From positions 1-7,623 of the forward strand of contig WLCS01000041.1 of the NCBI GenBank assembly GCA_009705185.1: a stretch of DNA of 7,623 nucleotides. Direction: 5' to 3'. The notes beneath the pieces are model-generated. The model worked only from the letters and a program-made list of their open reading frames with translations, ran no database searches and was not told the DNA's origin. This document shows, piece after piece, positions 1 through 6,944 of the stretch (within the stretch, counting starts at the first letter, position 1; every line of letters begins with the position of its first letter). The DNA is from Actinomycetota bacterium (GTDB taxonomy: Bacteria > Actinomycetota > Actinomycetes > Nanopelagicales > Nanopelagicaceae). The position numbers and the translations under genes were made by a program.

Positions 1-88
1 GGAGACGGAGAGATTCGAACTCTCGAGAGTATTTCTACCCTACCTCGTTAGCAGTGAGGCGCACTCGACCGGGCTATGCGACGTCTCC
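1..88 (-). tRNA. tRNA-Ser (anticodon GCU)
   Basis: On the reverse strand this folds as a class II tRNA. It has a perfect 7-bp acceptor stem (GGAGACG with CGTCTCC), a short D arm (GCA/TGC), an anticodon loop CTGCTAA with anticodon GCT, and a T arm GAGAG-TTCGAAT-CTCTC. The 18-nt variable region forms a hairpin, GGGTA-GAAA-TACTC. The long variable arm and the GCT anticodon identify serine decoding AGC/AGU. The acceptor stem ends exactly at window base 1, so the discriminator base and any encoded CCA lie outside the window. The innermost anticodon-stem pair is an A-C mismatch. The gene lies 23 bp downstream of the phosphatase-fold gene on the same strand, so it may be partly co-transcribed with it. 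Confidence 0.95.
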
Positions 89-100
89 AAGTGTGGGCCA

Positions 101-106
101 AGTCTA
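101..106 (-). promoter_or_regulatory. possible -10 box for tRNA-Ser
   Basis: Read on the minus strand, TAGACT resembles a -10 hexamer and sits 12 bases before the mature tRNA 5' end, which would give a leader of about six bases. No convincing -35 hexamer is seen 16 to 18 bp further upstream, where the sequence is already the 3' end of the preceding gene. The alternative is processing from a read-through transcript of that gene. Confidence 0.35.
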
Positions 107-111
107 CCCCG

Positions 112-1404
112 TTAGCGGCGACGGATTCTCCGCACAATTCTCCATGTAACAAGCGCGAGTGCGAGAAGTCCAACACCTTTCCAGAAAGTAATTGGGAATC
201 GATTATGTTCTTCTAACGCCGGGCTAATAAATGAACCGTCAGCTGTAATTTTTAATGAAGTGACTACACCTGCATGGTCAGTTCCATACGGTGGTTGCTG
301 TCCAATAATTTTGCTTGTCTCTACCTGGACACCATTTTTTACAAAGATGTAGTCGAGTCGATCAGTGAAGCCAAAATCATTACCCATTTTTATTGCCGCA
401 GATTCACGTGCTGAGTCTGGTCCAGTAAGAAGTGCATTCATTCCCCAAGTAAAAGTTGTTGGTTCACTTGAATCAGGTCCAACATCTTGAAATCCAGCTT
501 CCCTCATCACTTTGTATGCGCTACAAATTGAAGAGCCAGCTGGACACTTTTCGCTTTCGGTTGGTTGCTCTCCAGGATTTGGGCTTGCCTTAACGCGTGG
601 ATCTCGTGGATCAGAATTAAAATCTCCGATGATCACTATCGGTGACTTAGTATTTTTCACATCATCAACAAGTTGTCTTGCTTGCTCTGCTGCTTTCGGA
701 ATCTTATTTTCATCCCAGAGTGACTCAAGATGCGTTGTAATAAATCGTACATTTCTTCCCTGTACGGTGATGTCCGCCCATGCATACCCTCGATAGATCT
801 CCATAAGAGTAGGAACAACTTTATAGACCGATTTGTATTCGGAAATTCCAACTTGGTTTATATATTGGCGCAAATCTTTCTTCACTAATAAAGCATCACC
901 GATTTGGAAGCCACATGCTGCTGAATCCTGGCCGAATAAAGGTTGAAAAGTTTTTGGATCATTTACTTTTGTAAGAAATGGAATTGGACCAATTGAATAA
1001 CCCGGATTGTTGGCTTCTTTCCCATTCATTGACGCAATGATGTAATCGCCACCTAATTCTTCAAGAAGCTCCTTGGTAAAATTGAATATCTCGGTCTTCT
1101 TGCTCCATGGTTTTGCTTTGCAATACCAAATCGTTGCTTCTTGAATACCAATAACATCCGGGGATTCATTTCTGATTTGATCAGCCAAGATAACTTTCCG
1201 CAGTGAAAAATCAGTTGCTCGTACTTGTTCCCACATGAATTGGGCTGCGGCAGGAAGATTTGGAATCTTTTCAAGAGCAACACCAACATCAGCGCCAAGA
1301 TAAAGGTTGCGCGACATTACTTTTATAGGGGCATCATCTGCGATTGCCCCATACGTTGGGGCAAAAAGTATTCCTGTTATGAGTAGCAGAAACACTTTTC
1401 TCAT
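112..1404 (-). CDS. exported, C-terminally membrane-anchored endonuclease/exonuclease/phosphatase-family protein
   Basis: This 430-aa protein belongs to the DNase I / sphingomyelinase / Exo III fold of metal-dependent phosphodiesterases. Family motifs appear in order: SRNLY (N33), IGIQEA (E89), RGY, TTHLES (H225), GDFNSDP (D261, N263), DRLDYIF (D348, D351) and GTDHAG (D376, H377), so the catalytic set looks complete. The N-terminus is a signal peptide (RK, then VFLLLITGILFA, with a likely AIA cleavage site). The C-terminus has one hydrophobic helix (about 404-422) followed by RRIRRR, so the catalytic domain should face outward, anchored in the membrane. No LPXTG motif is present. Four ectodomain cysteines (95, 164, 287, 294) could form disulfides. 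The ATG at 1404 is chosen because AGGAG lies 5 nt upstream and the signal peptide begins there; a TTG at 1434 would add ten residues and overlap putA. The substrate (extracellular nucleic acid, phospholipid or inositol phosphate) cannot be told from sequence. Confidence 0.9.
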   Translation of the reverse strand: MRKVFLLLITGILFAPTYGAIADDAPIKVMSRNLYLGADVGVALEKIPNLPAAAQFMWEQVRATDFSLRKVILADQIRNESPDVIGIQEATIWYCKAKPWSKKTEIFNFTKELLEELGGDYIIASMNGKEANNPGYSIGPIPFLTKVNDPKTFQPLFGQDSAACGFQIGDALLVKKDLRQYINQVGISEYKSVYKVVPTLMEIYRGYAWADITVQGRNVRFITTHLESLWDENKIPKAAEQARQLVDDVKNTKSPIVIIGDFNSDPRDPRVKASPNPGEQPTESEKCPAGSSICSAYKVMREAGFQDVGPDSSEPTTFTWGMNALLTGPDSARESAAIKMGNDFGFTDRLDYIFVKNGVQVETSKIIGQQPPYGTDHAGVVTSLKITADGSFISPALEEHNRFPITFWKGVGLLALALVTWRIVRRIRRR

Positions 1405-1409
1405 AAGAA

Positions 1410-1414
1410 CTCCT
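1410..1414 (-). promoter_or_regulatory. Shine-Dalgarno AGGAG overlapping the putA stop codon
   Basis: On the minus strand the putA TAG stop (1415-1413) runs directly into AGGAG, with a 5-nt spacer (TTCTT) before the ATG at 1404. This site fixes the start of the downstream exported enzyme and places it in a putA transcript, probably with translational coupling. Confidence 0.8.
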
Positions 1415-4400
1415 AAGCCTGCAAACCTGAACAAGCAGGTTTTGGTCCACCGTTTGGATTTCCATAGCGATGATAGGTAATTGCTACCGATTGTTCAATC
1501 AACCAACGAGGAGTCTCTATGTCTCCACGTTGTGCGATTGGGCGATGATCAACTGAAATTCCTTTTTGTAGTTCTTCGTAAATTGGCGGCTTACTAGATG
1601 CGAGCCAGCGAACTCTTGAATAACCCTCTTGAACATCATTTAAATCTGTTGTGAATATAACTTTCGCTCCAGTGGTTTCAGAAATATGGTGGATAAGCGA
1701 TTTTTCATCTTGCGTTGTTGATTCATCAACAACCACAACAATTGGCGCTAAGTAATGGCGATAGCGCTGGAAGTTCTTTTCAACCACAAGCCCAGAACGA
1801 TCGATTGCTTGAGATCCAACTTTTGCCCACCATGCATTTACGCCATAAATCGCTGCTTCTAAATTTGTCACACGCGGCCAATTGCGAAGAGTGTTTACAT
1901 AATTTAATCCGCCAGCTTTAGCATTTGGTCCCACTGCAGAACGTTTCCATCCACCAAATGGTTGACGGTTCACGATTGCACCAGTTATTCCACGATTGAC
2001 GTAAAGGTTTCCAGCTTCAATGCGATTAATCCACTCCTCACATTCTTTTTCATCAAGTGACTGGATTCCCGCAGTAAGCCCGAAATCTGTTTCATTCTGC
2101 CAATTAATAGCTGTATCAAAATCTGGCGCTTCAATGATGGCAAGCACTGGACCGAACCATTCATTTCTGTGCGACCAAGACTTTGCCTTAACGCCCAACT
2201 TAACTCCTGGGCGCCACATCAATCCTGCTTGATCTAATTGTTTGGGCTCGACTAACCAGCTTTCGCCTTCGTCTAGTTGAGTAAGTGCGCGAGTGAGTGC
2301 GTTTTCAGATGGTCGAATGATTGGCCCAACAGTTGTTGAGAAATTCCAGCCAGCTCCAACGTGAAGAGATTCGACTGCATCTTTAAGTTGGCGAATAAAT
2401 GCAGGGTCGTTGTAAATATTGGTATCAACAATTGCGATCGATGCCGCAGAACATTTCTGTCCCGCATGGCCAAAGGCAGATTGCACTAAGTCTTTCACTG
2501 CAGCATCGATATCCGCGCATGCTGAGATGAGCACAGCATTCTTTCCACTTGTTTCAGCCATCAAATTAATCTCAGGTCGCCATGATGTAAACATTGACGC
2601 TGTATCAAATGAACCGGTGAGAATGAGTCCGTCAATATCAGGATGAGTAACGAGGTATTTTCCATTTTCATCATCGCGCATTGGCAAGAACTGCAAAACA
2701 TCTTGCGGAACGCCACCAGCCCACAAATGGCTTGCAACTTCCCAAGCTGTTGCAACAGTTTCAGGAGCAGGTTTGAGGATGACCGTATTTCCTGCGGCTA
2801 GTGCTGCGCAGACTCCACCCATTGGAATTGCATATGGAAAGTTCCAAGGTGGGATGACAAGAATTGTTCCGAGTGGAGTTGACTCGCCAAAGTTCTGAGC
2901 AGTTGTTGCATAGAACCGAGCGAAGTCAATTGCCTCAGCTACTTCTGGGTCGGCTTCTGCAACAGTCTTGCCTGCATCGCGAGACATCACGGCAATTGTT
3001 TCTACCGTTTCCTTTTGCATTATTTCTGCACCTTTGAAAAGTATTTCCGTGCGTTGCTCAATAGAGAGTGAACTCCATTTTTCTTGTGCACGCTGAGATG
3101 CTTGAACGGCTTTATCTACATCTTTTGTTGAACCAACACTGTAGTGATACCAAACTTTTCCGTTATCTGATGGATCGGTACCTTCTTCTTGTTCCTTAGT
3201 GAAAACTTCTTTGCCACCAATAACAAGTGGAATCTCTTGATCCTTAATTGCACGAACTTTCTTTATTGCCTTTGTTATTGCTGCAACAAATTCAGGCTCT
3301 GTTGGATCGGCATTTCTCTCATTTTCAAACTTTGCACCGACAGAAACACTGTGTTCTACATGGCGTAGTGACTGCGTTGTAATGCTGTGACGTTCTGAGA
3401 TTGACTTACGGAATCTCTCTTCTTGTTCTTTAAATTTCTGAGGGTTCTTTGAGATTTCAAATGCTGCCTTTAAGTAGTTCTCATCGGATGTATTCTCATC
3501 TAAGCGACGCACTAAATATGCAACTGCTGCAGCAAAGTCATCTTTGCGAGTAACCGGCGCGTATAGAAGAACTGGTTGTCCTGCGCGAGTGACAGCAAGT
3601 GCTTCTGCATTTGCCATGCCTTCGAGCATTTCAATATCAATCTGATCAACGACTCCGCGAGATTGGGCAACTTCTAACGCCCATGTCATGTGAAATAGAT
3701 TGTGTGAAGCAATACCTATTCGCACAGCTTTTGAATGTTCTGGTCGCAGCGCTGCATCAACTAATCGAACATAGGATGCATCAACATCAGATTTTGATCT
3801 GTATGGCGCGGAGCTCCAGCCGTGAAGTTCTGCCTCTGCGCGCTCCATGGCAAGGTTTGCACCTTTTACTAGACGCACTTTGATGCTTCCGCCACTGCGC
3901 GCGTATCTCGTTAGTGACCATTGCACTAGCTCAGCGAAAAACTTATGTGATTCAGGAAGATACGCCTGCAACACTATTCCGGCTTTCATACTTTCAAATT
4001 CAGATTCATCTAGTACGCGCATAAAAGCAGCCACCGTCATAGGTAGGTCGCGGTATTCCTCCATATCAAGATTGACGAATACTCCATGCTCTTGCGCTTC
4101 GCGATAAAGAATTCTCATCTTTTCTGACACGCGAGCGATAGAACCTTCAACGTCAATGATTATCAGCTGCGCAACAATCGATGAAAGTTTGACCGAAATA
4201 TAATTAACTTCTGGGCGGCGCATCATTTCCAAAATAGATTGGAAACGAATTTCTGCTTCGTGATCTCCGAGAACAGCTTCGCCCAATACGTTGATATTCA
4301 AGGAAATACCTTTTGCTGTTCTCCGTGACAGGTGTTTAGAAAGTTTCTGTGATTCTGAGGCAAGGATTAAATCTTTAGATAAGGCACGTACGCGATGATG

Positions 4401-4796
4401 AACTGCAGCTACTACTGGTGCTGGAACTGCACGAGAAAGAACTCCGATTGCATGTAGCCCAATTCCGTTTATTGGTCCAAAGCCCTTGATGCTGGCTTTC
4501 TTAGCTGCTCGTCTGAAAATTCGAGAAGAAGACTTAACCGATGAAATTCTCATCACTTCATCGGTCAAAGTAATTGTTGCTTCAATTGCTTGAGGGTCTT
4601 TAAATAATCGAGCTACGCGCTTGCGGTTAGCTTTCTCGCGGCGATCGCGCAATTTGTCTGACTGCTGCATCAATTCTCTGGTCCGAGATACCGCAATATC
4701 TGCAAGACGATCAACTGAAGAATCAGTTTCAAAGATAGACGGCATGTCTTCAGCACTCCATTTTCCCGACGAAAATAACTGTCGCAAGGTTATCAA
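1413..4796 (-). CDS. putA: bifunctional proline dehydrogenase / L-glutamate-gamma-semialdehyde (P5C) dehydrogenase
   Basis: PutA oxidises L-proline to P5C (FAD-dependent, electrons to the quinone pool) and then to glutamate (NAD+). From the first start it has 1127 residues. The PRODH barrel (about 130-440) shows SVKLSSI (201-207), LDMEE (243-247), VRLVKGAN (307-314), ASHN (363-366) and the substrate-site pair R430-R431 in YLVRRLDEN. The aldehyde dehydrogenase domain (about 520-990) shows PWNFP (N652), K675, E748, catalytic C782 in GHAGQKCSA, EWFGPVL (E879) and QPFGGWKRSAVG. A tail of about 130 residues follows. There is no N-terminal ribbon-helix-helix, so unlike the E. coli protein it is not a self-regulating repressor. 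VKGAN replaces the VKGAY of proteobacterial PutA, which I believe is usual for the actinobacterial type. The start is uncertain: 4796 is TTG with a weak AAGG nearby, while the ATG at 4745 (1110 aa) has GGAG 10 nt upstream. The gene is divergent from pepP. Confidence 0.96.
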   Translation of the reverse strand: MITLRQLFSSGKWSAEDMPSIFETDSSVDRLADIAVSRTRELMQQSDKLRDRREKANRKRVARLFKDPQAIEATITLTDEVMRISSVKSSSRIFRRAAKKASIKGFGPINGIGLHAIGVLSRAVPAPVVAAVHHRVRALSKDLILASESQKLSKHLSRRTAKGISLNINVLGEAVLGDHEAEIRFQSILEMMRRPEVNYISVKLSSIVAQLIIIDVEGSIARVSEKMRILYREAQEHGVFVNLDMEEYRDLPMTVAAFMRVLDESEFESMKAGIVLQAYLPESHKFFAELVQWSLTRYARSGGSIKVRLVKGANLAMERAEAELHGWSSAPYRSKSDVDASYVRLVDAALRPEHSKAVRIGIASHNLFHMTWALEVAQSRGVVDQIDIEMLEGMANAEALAVTRAGQPVLLYAPVTRKDDFAAAVAYLVRRLDENTSDENYLKAAFEISKNPQKFKEQEERFRKSISERHSITTQSLRHVEHSVSVGAKFENERNADPTEPEFVAAITKAIKKVRAIKDQEIPLVIGGKEVFTKEQEEGTDPSDNGKVWYHYSVGSTKDVDKAVQASQRAQEKWSSLSIEQRTEILFKGAEIMQKETVETIAVMSRDAGKTVAEADPEVAEAIDFARFYATTAQNFGESTPLGTILVIPPWNFPYAIPMGGVCAALAAGNTVILKPAPETVATAWEVASHLWAGGVPQDVLQFLPMRDDENGKYLVTHPDIDGLILTGSFDTASMFTSWRPEINLMAETSGKNAVLISACADIDAAVKDLVQSAFGHAGQKCSAASIAIVDTNIYNDPAFIRQLKDAVESLHVGAGWNFSTTVGPIIRPSENALTRALTQLDEGESWLVEPKQLDQAGLMWRPGVKLGVKAKSWSHRNEWFGPVLAIIEAPDFDTAINWQNETDFGLTAGIQSLDEKECEEWINRIEAGNLYVNRGITGAIVNRQPFGGWKRSAVGPNAKAGGLNYVNTLRNWPRVTNLEAAIYGVNAWWAKVGSQAIDRSGLVVEKNFQRYRHYLAPIVVVVDESTTQDEKSLIHHISETTGAKVIFTTDLNDVQEGYSRVRWLASSKPPIYEELQKGISVDHRPIAQRGDIETPRWLIEQSVAITYHRYGNPNGGPKPACSGLQA

Positions 4797-4813
4797 GCCT
4801 TTTTATTCTCTGC

Positions 4814-4840
4814 TTTAGGTAGAAATGTTGAAGATTTAGG
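4814..4840. repeat. direct repeat TTTAGG x2 in the putA-pepP divergent region
   Basis: TTTAGG occurs at 4814-4819 and 4835-4840. The copies have the same orientation and are 21 bp apart start to start, about two turns of DNA. They sit between the two divergent genes, where an activator or repressor of proline catabolism could bind. The unit is only six bases long, so chance is a real possibility. Confidence 0.3.
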
Positions 4841-4843
4841 CTC

Positions 4844-4849
4844 TAAGAT
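4844..4849 (+). promoter_or_regulatory. -10 box (TAAGAT) of a probable leaderless pepP promoter
   Basis: TAAGAT lies exactly at -12 to -7 if the A of the pepP ATG (4856) is +1, which is the canonical -10 position. No purine-rich Shine-Dalgarno sequence precedes the ATG. Together these point to transcription starting at the initiation codon, giving a leaderless mRNA, a common arrangement in Actinobacteria. No good -35 hexamer is visible at 16-18 bp spacing. Confidence 0.6.
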
Positions 4850-4855
4850 TGAAAT

Positions 4856-6265
4856 ATGAGTAACGAAAGTACAGAGCTTTCAACCGATTCAAAGAGACGT
4901 CCGCATGATCAGGCGCCATCAGAGCTCTATGCCGAATTCATGAAAACAGGCTGGCTACCAACAGATAGAGAAGATCTCAGCCCAATAGAAGTTGTTACAT
5001 ATGCATATTCGCGTAGACAAATCCTTTCTTCGGCATTTAAAGGTATTCGATTAGTAATTCACGCTGGTGGTTTCAAGGTTCGTGCACACGATACTGATTA
5101 CAACTATCGCCCCGACAGTGCTTTTGTTTATTACAGTGGCGTCCAAGGTTCAGATGCAACTGCTGATGCAGTATTGGTACTTGAACCCAATGGAGATTCA
5201 CATCTAACTTATTTGTACATGAATCCACGATCCACTCGCGACACCGAATCTTTCTACAGAGATACTAAATACGGAGAATTGTGGGTTGGTCGTCGTTTTA
5301 CTTTGAAGGAAGCAAAAGATACCTACCAAATTGATACACGTCATTTGGATGAACTTGATTTATTGCTCAGCGATAATACAAAGACGCTCACTCTCGAAGA
5401 TCAAGAACTTGCAGTATTTGCTTCAGAACAACGTCTCTGCAAAGACGAGTATGAACTGCGAGAGTTACAAGAAGCCGTAGACGCGACAGCGTTAGGTTTT
5501 TGCGATGTCATTAGTGCGATACCTGCTGCAATTGAAACACCCCGCGGCGAACGAGTATTAGATGCTGCTTTTTACGGCCGAGCAAGAATTCTTGGAAACG
5601 ATCTTGGCTACAACACTATTGTCGGTTCGGGCTCTCACGCATGTGTGTTGCACTGGATTCGAAACGATGGAGATGTGCGGCGCGGAGAATTAGTACTTGT
5701 AGATGCTGGCGTGGAGATGGATTCTTTTTACACAGCAGACATCACACGAACTCTGCCGGTTGACGGAAAATTCTCTCCTTCACAGCGTGCTTTATATATG
5801 TTGGTCTATGAGGCGCAGCTCGCAGGTTTCGAAGCAATCAAACCTGGTGCGCTTTTTTCAGATATTAATAAGGCAGCTCATACAGTTCTTGCAAAAGGAT
5901 TAGCAGATATGGGTGTTCTTAGCGTCTCTGCAGAAGAGTCACTCAAGCCAGAAGTTGGGCTGCATCGTCGTTGGACGTTACATGGAGTGAGTCATCACTT
6001 AGGCCTCGATGTTCATGATTGCGGTAAAGCTCGAAAAGAAATGTATAGCGGCGCGCAATTACGTGAAGGAATGGTTTTAACGGTCGAGCCAGGACTTTAT
6101 ATACAGCCAGATGATGAGCTTTTTGCTCCTGAGTACCGAGGTATTGGTATTCGTATTGAAGATGACGTCGTGGTTACTGCTGACGGATATAGAAATTTGA
6201 GTGAAAACATTCCACGACATCCTGATGAGATTGAAAAGTGGATGAAAAGAATTTTAGGAAACTAG
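4856..6265 (+). CDS. pepP: Xaa-Pro aminopeptidase (aminopeptidase P, M24 family)
   Basis: This 469-aa cytosolic metallopeptidase removes the N-terminal residue from peptides with proline in position two. An aminopeptidase-P N-terminal domain spans about 50-190 (KVRAHDTDYNYRPDSAF is characteristic). The pita-bread catalytic domain spans about 205-455. All five dinuclear-metal ligands are present: D283 (VDAG), D295 (ADITRT), H380 (HGVSHHLGLDVHD), E411 (TVEPGLY) and E435 (IRIEDD). It has no signal peptide or membrane segment. The ATG at 4856 is supported by a correctly placed -10 box and by the segment LYAEFMKTGW near residue 24, which resembles the N-terminal extension of actinobacterial homologs. 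The gene is transcribed away from putA; freeing proline-containing peptides would feed PutA. The last 12 bp overlap the 3' end of the convergent fluC gene, with no terminator hairpin between them. Confidence 0.96.
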   Translation: MSNESTELSTDSKRRPHDQAPSELYAEFMKTGWLPTDREDLSPIEVVTYAYSRRQILSSAFKGIRLVIHAGGFKVRAHDTDYNYRPDSAFVYYSGVQGSDATADAVLVLEPNGDSHLTYLYMNPRSTRDTESFYRDTKYGELWVGRRFTLKEAKDTYQIDTRHLDELDLLLSDNTKTLTLEDQELAVFASEQRLCKDEYELRELQEAVDATALGFCDVISAIPAAIETPRGERVLDAAFYGRARILGNDLGYNTIVGSGSHACVLHWIRNDGDVRRGELVLVDAGVEMDSFYTADITRTLPVDGKFSPSQRALYMLVYEAQLAGFEAIKPGALFSDINKAAHTVLAKGLADMGVLSVSAEESLKPEVGLHRRWTLHGVSHHLGLDVHDCGKARKEMYSGAQLREGMVLTVEPGLYIQPDDELFAPEYRGIGIRIEDDVVVTADGYRNLSENIPRHPDEIEKWMKRILGN

Positions 6266-6592
6266 AGAGTACCCACAGAAGGCTGCAAGGAGCCCGACGA
6301 TAATAGATCCAACAAGGTTTAGGGCAATAGTTTTGTAGTGCTTAAGTTCGAAACCAAGATAGAGATCTAGAATAAATGTTGACCAAGTTGTAAAAGATCC
6401 AGCAAATCCAATTGCTAAGAAATCATGCCAATGTTCTGTCGTTGCGAATGTGGCGCCTATAAGAAATGACCCCAGAACATTCACAGCAAAAGTTCCTACA
6501 GGTTTATCAGTGAATTTTCTAAAGTATTGATCAACAAGAAATCGAGACGGAGCACCAATAGCAGCTCCAAGAATCACCATAAGTGTATTCAT
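6254..6592 (-). CDS. crcB: fluoride channel subunit FluC/CrcB (second of a pair)
   Basis: This 112-aa protein has four membrane helices (about 3-22, 32-51, 57-80, 87-108), typical of Fluc F- exporters, which work as antiparallel dimers in the inner membrane. Signatures are GAAIGAPSRF in helix 1, GTFAVN with the pore Asn N38 in helix 2, and GFAGSFTTWSTF in helix 3. The first phenylalanine of the usual FSTF box is replaced by W70, while the second, F73, is kept. The ATG start overlaps the stop of the upstream paralog (ATGA, 6592-6589), so the two are translationally coupled and probably form a heterodimer. The stop codon lies inside the 3' end of convergent pepP. The paired arrangement is common in Gram-positive bacteria. 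Confidence 0.93.
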   Translation of the reverse strand: MNTLMVILGAAIGAPSRFLVDQYFRKFTDKPVGTFAVNVLGSFLIGATFATTEHWHDFLAIGFAGSFTTWSTFILDLYLGFELKHYKTIALNLVGSIIVGLLAAFCGYSLVS

Positions 6593-6930
6593 GGGCGCAC
6601 CTTCACAAGAGAGCGCGAAATTCTTAGTGCAAAATGAGCGGTTACAAGTGAAGCGAGGATGTTAATAAACAAATACTTTAACCCTGCTTCACCAGGAGCA
6701 ATTGCCTCAAAAGTTACAGCTGAGAAAGTTGAAAGCCCTCCGCAGAAACCTGGGAGCAAGAAATACCTAAGTTCTGTTATTCCTTTGCGTTCCATCAGCA
6801 CCATAAAAAACATCGCAAGTGCAACGCCCAGCAAATTTGCTGCCAACGTTCCATTGCCGCTTTGAGGAATAACTAAAGATAAGGACCATCGAGTGAGCGA
6901 TCCTAGAACTCCCCCGAAGGATACGAGCAA
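6589..6930 (-). CDS. crcB: fluoride channel subunit FluC/CrcB (first of a pair)
   Basis: This subunit is 113 aa with four predicted membrane helices (about 2-21, 27-47, 56-77, 83-105). Family signatures are GGVLGSLTRW in helix 1, GTLAAN with pore Asn N32 in helix 2, and GFCGGLSTFSAV in helix 3. Here the first box phenylalanine, F69, is kept and the second position is V72, the reverse of its partner. The start is uncertain: TTG at 6930 gives MLVSFGG, a rather short N-terminus, while an in-frame CTG at 6942 would add four residues (LKAV) and lie just after the stop of the preceding gene. No strong Shine-Dalgarno sequence is seen, which fits translational coupling. It has no fluoride riboswitch of its own: only 14 bp separate it from the upstream gene. 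Confidence 0.92.
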   Translation of the reverse strand: MLVSFGGVLGSLTRWSLSLVIPQSGNGTLAANLLGVALAMFFMVLMERKGITELRYFLLPGFCGGLSTFSAVTFEAIAPGEAGLKYLFINILASLVTAHFALRISRSLVKVRP

Positions 6931-6944
6931 GACCGCTTTCAGGA

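Noticed and set aside
1..88. tRNA-Ser as an integration site for a genomic island
   Set aside because: No integrase and no duplicated tRNA 3' end is visible; the flank inside the window is ordinary housekeeping DNA, and the 3' side is outside the window.
512..796. Plus-strand open frame of 94 codons inside the phosphatase-fold gene
   Set aside because: It lies antisense to a gene with a complete set of family motifs, and the peptide resembles no family I know.
1413..1434. A longer start (TTG at 1434) for the exported enzyme
   Set aside because: It would overlap putA by 22 bp, lacks a ribosome binding site, and would put ten residues ahead of a well-formed signal peptide.
3599..4107. Two overlapping plus-strand open frames inside putA
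   Set aside because: They are antisense to the conserved PRODH domain; their composition fits out-of-frame translation.
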